Of a stretch of DNA of 64,000 bases, positions 58,982-64,000 are shown piece after piece. Source of the stretch: Variovorax boronicumulans. GTDB taxonomy: Bacteria > Pseudomonadota > Gammaproteobacteria > Burkholderiales > Burkholderiaceae_C. Numbering within the stretch: position 1 is the first letter of the stretch; the number at the start of each line of letters is the position of its first letter. The notes beneath the pieces were generated by a model that saw only the letters and a program-made list of their open reading frames with translations, was not told the DNA's origin and searched no databases. Where the stretch lies: assembly GCF_007677875.1 (NCBI RefSeq), contig NZ_VEDO01000009.1:124001-188000 (forward strand), in the 5' to 3' direction. Position numbers and translations under genes: made by a program.

Positions 58982-59410
58982 ATGCCCGCGCGCCCGCGCG
59001 GCTTCACGCTGCTCGAACTGCTGGTGGTCGTGGCCATCGTGGCTCTGGCCAGCGCCGGCGTCGGCTTCGCCTTCCGCGACAGCGCCGACAGCCAGCTCGA
59101 GCGCGAGGCCCAGCGCCTGGCGGCGCTGTTCGACGCGGCGCGGGCGCAGTCACGCGCCAACGGCGTGCCGGTGCGATGGCGCGCGCTCGAGGGCGGCTTC
59201 CGCTTCGAAGGCGCATTGCCCGGCACGCTGCCCGAGCACTGGCTGAGCCGCGACACCATCGTCGCCGCGCAGGCCAGCGTCCTGCTGGGGCCCGAGCCCG
59301 TGATCGGCGCACAGTGGCTGGAGCTGCGTTCGGTGGCCAACCCGCAACTCGCGCTGCGCGTGGCAACCGACGGCGTGCGCCCGTTCGCGGTGCAGACCGT
59401 GCAGCCGTGA
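58982..59410 (+). CDS. gspH: Type II secretion minor pseudopilin GspH
   Basis: 142 aa. Prepilin site PRG|FTLLELL with Glu at +5, N-terminal helix, and a C-terminal beta domain with WLELRSVANPQLALRVATDGVRPF. Start ATG 58982. Stop overlaps the gspI start (TGATG). Confidence 0.9.
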   Translation: MPARPRGFTLLELLVVVAIVALASAGVGFAFRDSADSQLEREAQRLAALFDAARAQSRANGVPVRWRALEGGFRFEGALPGTLPEHWLSRDTIVAAQASVLLGPEPVIGAQWLELRSVANPQLALRVATDGVRPFAVQTVQP

Positions 59411-59766
59411 TGCGCCCGAGCCGGGGCTTCACGCTGGTCGAGGTGCTGGTCGCCCTCGGCATCGTCGCCATCGCGCTGCTGGCCGGCACCCAGGCCACCA
59501 GCGCATTGACGCGCAACGCCACGCGCCAGGGCGACGTGTTGCTGGCGCAGATCTGCGCAGAGAACGCGTTGATCGGGCTGCGCCTGGCGCGCCAGCTGCC
59601 CGGCGTGGGCGACACCGACCAGCCCTGCGAGCAGGCCGGCCGGATGTTCCGCGTGCAGATGGGCGTGCGGCCCACGCCCAACCCGAGCTTTCGCCGCATC
59701 GACGCCCAGGTGCTGGAAGACGGCGTGCCGGTGCTGCGCATCTCCACCATCCAGGGCCGCTTCTAG
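59410..59766 (+). CDS. gspI: Type II secretion minor pseudopilin GspI
   Basis: 118 aa. Prepilin site SRG|FTLVEVL, conserved Glu at +5, then ALTRNATRQGDVLLAQICAENALI typical of GspI. Part of the pseudopilus tip complex I-J-K. The gspJ ATG follows directly after the TAG. Confidence 0.92.
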   Translation: MRPSRGFTLVEVLVALGIVAIALLAGTQATSALTRNATRQGDVLLAQICAENALIGLRLARQLPGVGDTDQPCEQAGRMFRVQMGVRPTPNPSFRRIDAQVLEDGVPVLRISTIQGRF

Positions 59767-60429
59767 ATGCGCAGCCCCCACCGCGGCTTCACGCTGGTCG
59801 AGTTGCTGATCGCACTGGCCATCATGGCCATCGTCGCCGTGCTGAGCTGGCGCGGGCTGGACGGCATGACCCGCACGCAGGCCGCCACGCGCGCCCACAC
59901 CGACGCCGTGCTGACGCTGCAGGCCGGCCTGGCCCAATGGACCGCCGACCTGGACGCCATGCTGGACGTGACCGAACGCCCGCCACTGGACTGGGACGGC
60001 CGCGTCATGCGCATCGTGCGCGCCAGCACCACGCCCGGCGAAACCGGCCCGCTGGTCGTGGCCTGGACGCGCCGCGGCGTGGCCGATGGCGGCCAGTGGC
60101 TGCGCTGGCAGTCGCCGGTGCTGCACAGCCGCGGCCAGCTGTTGCAGGCCTGGGAGCGCGCCGGCAACTGGGCCCAGACGCCCAGCAGCGACGAGCGTCA
60201 GCGCGAGGTGGCCATCGCGCCCCTGCTGGACTGGCGCCTCTTCTATTACCGCCTCAACACCTGGACCAACCCGCTGTCCAGCGCCGACACGCCGCAGACC
60301 GGCAGCAGCGGCCGCACCGATGTGCCCGATGGCGTGCGCCTCGTGCTCGAACTGCCGCCGGGCGGCGCGGTGTCGGGGACCATCACGCGCGACTGGGTCC
60401 GGCCCACGGTCGGAGGCAGCGATTCATGA
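59767..60429 (+). CDS. gspJ: Type II secretion minor pseudopilin GspJ
   Basis: 220 aa. Prepilin site HRG|FTLVELL with Glu at +5 and family block LSWRGLDGMTRTQ. Tip component with GspI and GspK. Its last codons overlap the gspK start (ATGA). Confidence 0.93.
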   Translation: MRSPHRGFTLVELLIALAIMAIVAVLSWRGLDGMTRTQAATRAHTDAVLTLQAGLAQWTADLDAMLDVTERPPLDWDGRVMRIVRASTTPGETGPLVVAWTRRGVADGGQWLRWQSPVLHSRGQLLQAWERAGNWAQTPSSDERQREVAIAPLLDWRLFYYRLNTWTNPLSSADTPQTGSSGRTDVPDGVRLVLELPPGGAVSGTITRDWVRPTVGGSDS

Positions 60430-61376
60430 AGCGCGCCCACGCCCAACGCGGCGCGGCCCTGCTGCTGGCCATGCTGACTGTGACGCTGGTGGCGACCTTC
60501 GCCGCCACCGCGCTGTGGCAGCAGTGGCGCGCGGTCGAGGTCGAGCAGTCCGAGCGCGCGCGCAGCCAGTCGGCCTGGGTGCTGGTCGGCGCGCTGGATT
60601 GGGGCCGGCTGATCCTGCGCGAGGACGCCCGCGCCAGCCGCACCGACCACCTGGCCGAGCCCTGGGCGGTGCCGCTGCAGGAATCCCGCATGTCGACCTT
60701 CCTGGCGGCCGAGAAGGGCGTGAGCCAGGGCGGCGACGAAGGCCTGCCCGAGGTCTTCCTGTCCGGCAGCATCGTCGACCTGCAGTCGCGCATGAACGTC
60801 GCCAACCTCGTGGACGCCGAGGGCAAGCTGATCGACAAGCCGCTGGAGGCGTTCAAGCGCCTGTTCGATCTGCTGGGCGTGCCCCAGGCCGAGCTCCTGG
60901 CGATGGCCGAGAACCTGCGCCGTGCCAGCCAGAAGCAGACCGACGACGGCGCTGACGTGCCACTGCGGCCGGAGCGCTTTGACCAGTTGGTCTGGCTGGG
61001 CGTATCGCCGGCCACGCTGCGTGTGCTGGAGCCCTACGTCACGTTGCTGCCGCAGACCACCCCGATCAACCTGAACACCGCCAGCGCCCAGGTCATCGCC
61101 GCCTCTGCCGAAGAACTGAACTTGGCCGAGGCACAGCGGCTGGTCCAGGCGCGCACCAACAGTCCGTTGCGGGACGTTGCTTCGGCAGCCAAAGTCCTGA
61201 GCCTGGACAGCCCGCTCACCGGGACGGACTACAGCGTGAGCTCCAGCTTCTTCGAGGTCAACGGGCGCCTGCGCATGGAGGGCTCCGTGGTCAGCGAACG
61301 CTCCCTGGTGCGCCGCAACAACAATGCCGTCACCACCGTCTGGCGCCAGCGCGTCGCCGGAGAGCGCCAGCCGTGA
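60426..61376 (+). CDS. gspK: Type II secretion tip pseudopilin GspK
   Basis: 316 aa, the large pseudopilin at the pseudopilus tip. Prepilin site QRG|AALLLAM lacks Glu at +5, as is normal for GspK. A long globular domain follows, with DLQSRMNVANLV and a Pro/Asn-rich NLNTASAQVI helix-hairpin-helix-like segment. Confidence 0.93.
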   Translation: MKRAHAQRGAALLLAMLTVTLVATFAATALWQQWRAVEVEQSERARSQSAWVLVGALDWGRLILREDARASRTDHLAEPWAVPLQESRMSTFLAAEKGVSQGGDEGLPEVFLSGSIVDLQSRMNVANLVDAEGKLIDKPLEAFKRLFDLLGVPQAELLAMAENLRRASQKQTDDGADVPLRPERFDQLVWLGVSPATLRVLEPYVTLLPQTTPINLNTASAQVIAASAEELNLAEAQRLVQARTNSPLRDVASAAKVLSLDSPLTGTDYSVSSSFFEVNGRLRMEGSVVSERSLVRRNNNAVTTVWRQRVAGERQP

Positions 61377-61452
61377 CCGTCACCAGCGCTCTCTACAATC
61401 GCGCGCCGCAAGCGCGGCCCGCCCGCGTCCCTCCGCCTCCGAGAGAGAAACC

Positions 61453-62679
61453 GTGAGCACCCTGATCGTCGTCCTGCCCCTGGACACCCCCGGTGCAGCC
61501 ACACCGCTGGAATACGTGTTGAGCCCCGACGGTCGCACCGTCGCGGCCCACGCGCATGCCGTCGCGGCGTTGCTGCCCGCCGCACGCGAGACCGTGGCGC
61601 TCGTGCCGGCGCAGGCGCTGTCATGGCACCGCGTGGAGCTGCCCAAGGGCGCGCTGGCGCGCGGCGCCGCCGGCACGCCGCGTCTGCGGGCGCTGCTCGA
61701 AGGCCTGCTCGAAGACCGCCTGCTCGACGACCCGGCCGCCGTGCATTTCGCGCTCGAAGCCGGCGCCCGCGCCCAGGCCCCGGCCTGGGTCGCAACCTGC
61801 GACCGTGCCTGGCTGCGCGCCGGTCTGGACCTGCTGGAGGCGGCGCGCCGCCCGGCCGCCCGCGTCGTGCCCGAACTGGCACCCGGCAGCGAGCAGATCG
61901 AAATCCTCGGCACGCCCGAATCCGCCTGGCTGGCCTACAGCGGCGCGCAAGGGGTCAGCGTGCTGCCGCTGGCCGCGCCCGCGCTGGACTGGGCCCTGGC
62001 CCAGGCCGGCAGCGCCGAAGAGGTGCCCGTGTTCGCCGACCCTGCCCTGGCCCAGCTGGCCGAGCAGAGCGGCGCGCGCCAGGTGCAGCTGCGCCCCGCC
62101 ATCGAGCGCTGGCTGCAGGCCGGCGCCGGCAGCTGGGACCTGGCGCAGTTCGACCTGGCCAGCTCCGACCGCCGCCGCGCCGTGCAGGGTACGCTGCGCC
62201 GCGTGGCCGCCATCGCCCGCGGCCCGCAGTGGCGCCCCGCGCGCTGGGGCCTTGGCCTGCTGGTGGCCGCCCACCTGGTCGGCGTGAACGCCTGGGCCTG
62301 GAAAGAGTCCACCGCCCTGGCCGACAAGCGCGCCGCCGTGCGCGGCGTGCTCTCCAGCAGTTTCCCGTCGGTGCGCGTGGTTGTCGATGCGCCCGTGCAG
62401 ATGGCGCGCGAGGTCGAACTGCTGCGCCAGGCCTCCGGCGCCTACGGCCCGCGCGACCTTGAAGCCATGCTGGGCGCGCTGGGCACCACGCTGCCGCCCG
62501 GCCAGGTGCCGCAAGCGATCGACTTCGGCAACGGCGAAGCCCGGCTGCGCGGCCTGGCCAACACCCCCGAAGCCCTCACCGCGTTGAACGGCCGCCTGCG
62601 TGCCCACGGCCTGGCCGCCCAGTCCGAAGGCGAGCGGCTGCTGTTGCGCCCCCTGCCCGACGTCGGAGCCACGCCATGA
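61453..62679 (+). CDS. gspL: Type II secretion protein GspL
   Basis: 408 aa. A cytoplasmic actin-like domain (1-270) that recruits the GspE ATPase, one membrane helix (about 270-290; WGLGLLVAAHLVGVNAW), and a small periplasmic ferredoxin-like domain. GTG start 61453 preceded by GAGAGAGAAACC. Overlaps gspM (ATGA). Confidence 0.9.
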   Translation: MSTLIVVLPLDTPGAATPLEYVLSPDGRTVAAHAHAVAALLPAARETVALVPAQALSWHRVELPKGALARGAAGTPRLRALLEGLLEDRLLDDPAAVHFALEAGARAQAPAWVATCDRAWLRAGLDLLEAARRPAARVVPELAPGSEQIEILGTPESAWLAYSGAQGVSVLPLAAPALDWALAQAGSAEEVPVFADPALAQLAEQSGARQVQLRPAIERWLQAGAGSWDLAQFDLASSDRRRAVQGTLRRVAAIARGPQWRPARWGLGLLVAAHLVGVNAWAWKESTALADKRAAVRGVLSSSFPSVRVVVDAPVQMAREVELLRQASGAYGPRDLEAMLGALGTTLPPGQVPQAIDFGNGEARLRGLANTPEALTALNGRLRAHGLAAQSEGERLLLRPLPDVGATP

Positions 62680-63182
62680 AGTTCGCCGACCTGCAGCAAC
62701 AGCTGCGCACCCGCTGGGATCTGCTCGCACCGCGCGAGCGCGGCGCCGTCGCGCTGGCCGGCGCCATCGTGCTGGTGGCATTGGTCTGGTGGGTTTTGCT
62801 CGGCCCGGCCATCGCCACGCTGCGCCATGCCGAAGCCCAGCACCACGACCTGGATGCGCAGTTGCAGACCATGCGCAGCCTGCAGGCCGATGCCATGGCG
62901 CTGCAGAACCAGCCGCGCCTGCCCTACGACGACGCGCTGCGCGCGCTGGAGGCCTCTGTGCGCCAGCGCCTGGGCAACACGGCCCAGCTCAGCGTGGCCG
63001 GGGAACGCGCCACGCTCACGCTGAAGGCCGCAGAGGCCGACGCGCTGGCGCGCTGGCTCACGCAGGCCCGTGTCAACGCGCGTGCGCTGCCCGCCGAAGC
63101 ACGCCTGACCCGCGCGGCCGGCCCGGCCAATGCCCCGGCCCGCTGGGACGGCGCGCTGGTCCTCACGCTGCCGGCCCGCTGA
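62676..63182 (+). CDS. gspM: Type II secretion protein GspM
   Basis: 168 aa. Short cytoplasmic N-terminus, one helix (about 25-45; GAVALAGAIVLVALVWWVLL), coiled-coil-like region and a periplasmic ferredoxin-like domain. Stabilises GspL in the inner-membrane platform. Confidence 0.88.
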   Translation: MKFADLQQQLRTRWDLLAPRERGAVALAGAIVLVALVWWVLLGPAIATLRHAEAQHHDLDAQLQTMRSLQADAMALQNQPRLPYDDALRALEASVRQRLGNTAQLSVAGERATLTLKAAEADALARWLTQARVNARALPAEARLTRAAGPANAPARWDGALVLTLPAR

Positions 63183-63208
63183 CCGTGGCCCGCGCCGCCC
63201 GTACCACC

Positions 63209-63991
63209 ATGACCACGCGCGCCCCCTGGGGCTGGGCGGTGCTGGGTGGCGCCGTGGGCCTGCTGGCCGGCGTGCTGGTGTTCGCGCCGGCGCGCTGGCT
63301 GGCCTGGGCCGTGGAACAAGGCAGCGACCAGCATGTGCTGCTGCGCGCGCCGCGCGGCAGCCTGTGGAACGGCTCGGCCCAGCTGGTGCTGGCCGGCGGC
63401 GTGGACAGCCGCGACGCCACCGCCCTGCCCGGCCGTTTCGAATGGCAGCTGCGCCCCGCGCTGACAGGCTTGAAGCTGGCAATGCGCGCGCGCTGCTGCA
63501 TGCCGCAGCCCTGGCAGGTGCACGCCCAGCCGCGCTGGACCGGCGCCCGCGTGCAGATCGGCGATGGCCAGTCACACTGGCCCGCCACGGTGCTGGCCGG
63601 CCTGGGCACGCCCTGGAACACGGTTCAGCCCGAAGGCACGTTGGCACTGGCCGCGCAGGGTCTCTCGCTCGAATGGGTCTCCGGCCGCATGCTGGTGAAC
63701 GGCACATTGCAGCTGGAGGCCATCGACCTGTCCTCGCGCCTGTCCACGCTCAAGCCCATGGGCAGCTACCGGCTGACCCTGGCCGGCGGGGGCGGCGACG
63801 CACCGGCCAGCCTGCGCCTGGAGACGCTCTCGGGCAGCCTTACTTTGAGCGGCAGCGGACAATGGGTGGGCTCGCGCCTGCGCTTTTCCGGTGAAGCCAG
63901 CGCCGACCCCGAACGGGTCGACGCGCTTTCCAATCTCCTGAACATCATTGGCCGACGCAATGGCCTGCGTTCCATCATCCAAGTGGGCTAG
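63209..63991 (+). CDS. gspN: Type II secretion protein GspN
   Basis: 260 aa inner-membrane-anchored periplasmic protein, one N-terminal helix and a beta-rich remainder (GSLWNGSAQLVLAGG, GPLTL-like repeats). Start taken as ATG 63209; a GTG at 63185, two bases after the gspM stop, is the alternative. An ATG at 63996-63998, five bases from the window end, probably opens the next gene, likely gspD by cluster order, but nothing can be shown. Confidence 0.83.
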   Translation: MTTRAPWGWAVLGGAVGLLAGVLVFAPARWLAWAVEQGSDQHVLLRAPRGSLWNGSAQLVLAGGVDSRDATALPGRFEWQLRPALTGLKLAMRARCCMPQPWQVHAQPRWTGARVQIGDGQSHWPATVLAGLGTPWNTVQPEGTLALAAQGLSLEWVSGRMLVNGTLQLEAIDLSSRLSTLKPMGSYRLTLAGGGGDAPASLRLETLSGSLTLSGSGQWVGSRLRFSGEASADPERVDALSNLLNIIGRRNGLRSIIQVG

Positions 63992-64000
63992 CCCGATGCA

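Overview
The window is GC-rich DNA (around two thirds G+C by eye), densely packed with genes. Its content fits a betaproteobacterium of the Burkholderiales, most likely Comamonadaceae. The reasons are the ResB/CcsB cytochrome c maturation pair next to cytochrome c4, an Omp32-like porin beside coq7, a HexR-controlled zwf/tal/pgi locus, a CIRCE-controlled groESL, and a type II secretion cluster with gspC divergent from gspG. This is inferred from family resemblance and gene order, with no search run. I see no rRNA, tRNA, IS element, phage or CRISPR array.

Layout. 1-19.7 kb holds housekeeping and envelope genes: cytochrome c maturation (ccsB partial, resB), cytochrome c4, engB, a lipid A-type acyltransferase, metK, a Bcr/CflA exporter, a YbbA/YbbP-type ABC pair, an SDR, a DUF2889 protein, a GGDEF protein, and divergent PBP1A and PBP2. 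19.97-34.9 kb is the most unusual part. A rightward operon (class III aminotransferase, BioF2-like GNAT, ureohydrolase-fold protein, CFA-synthase-like methyltransferase) converges on a leftward nine-gene operon (outer-membrane factor, FtsX-type permease, ATPase, lipoprotein adaptor, HAD phosphatase, alpha/beta hydrolase, two half-size EamA/ArnE-F-like transporters, DegT aminotransferase). A divergent response regulator/histidine kinase pair sits at the exporter end. The whole looks like a biosynthesis-plus-export module for an unknown, probably aminated and possibly lipid-linked, compound.

34.9-43 kb holds groESL with a perfect CIRCE operator, then pgi, an FHA-domain gene, tal, zwf and hexR around a palindromic candidate HexR operator, and a 172-bp near-palindrome after hexR. 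43-52.3 kb is a peptide ABC transporter operon with two substrate-binding proteins and an M20 amidohydrolase, plus a DUF3047 lipoprotein. 52.4-58 kb holds a porin, coq7, an OsmC protein, a candidate small RNA, ilvA, cobS and a cobC-like phosphatase. 58-64 kb is the type II secretion operon gspGHIJKLMN with gspC divergent; the next gene seems to begin in the last five bases.

The best candidate for an undescribed system is the 19.97-34.9 kb module. The best non-coding signals are the 42861-43032 inverted repeat, the 54911-54997 candidate sRNA, and a strong hairpin between the binding-protein and permease genes at 49806-49838.
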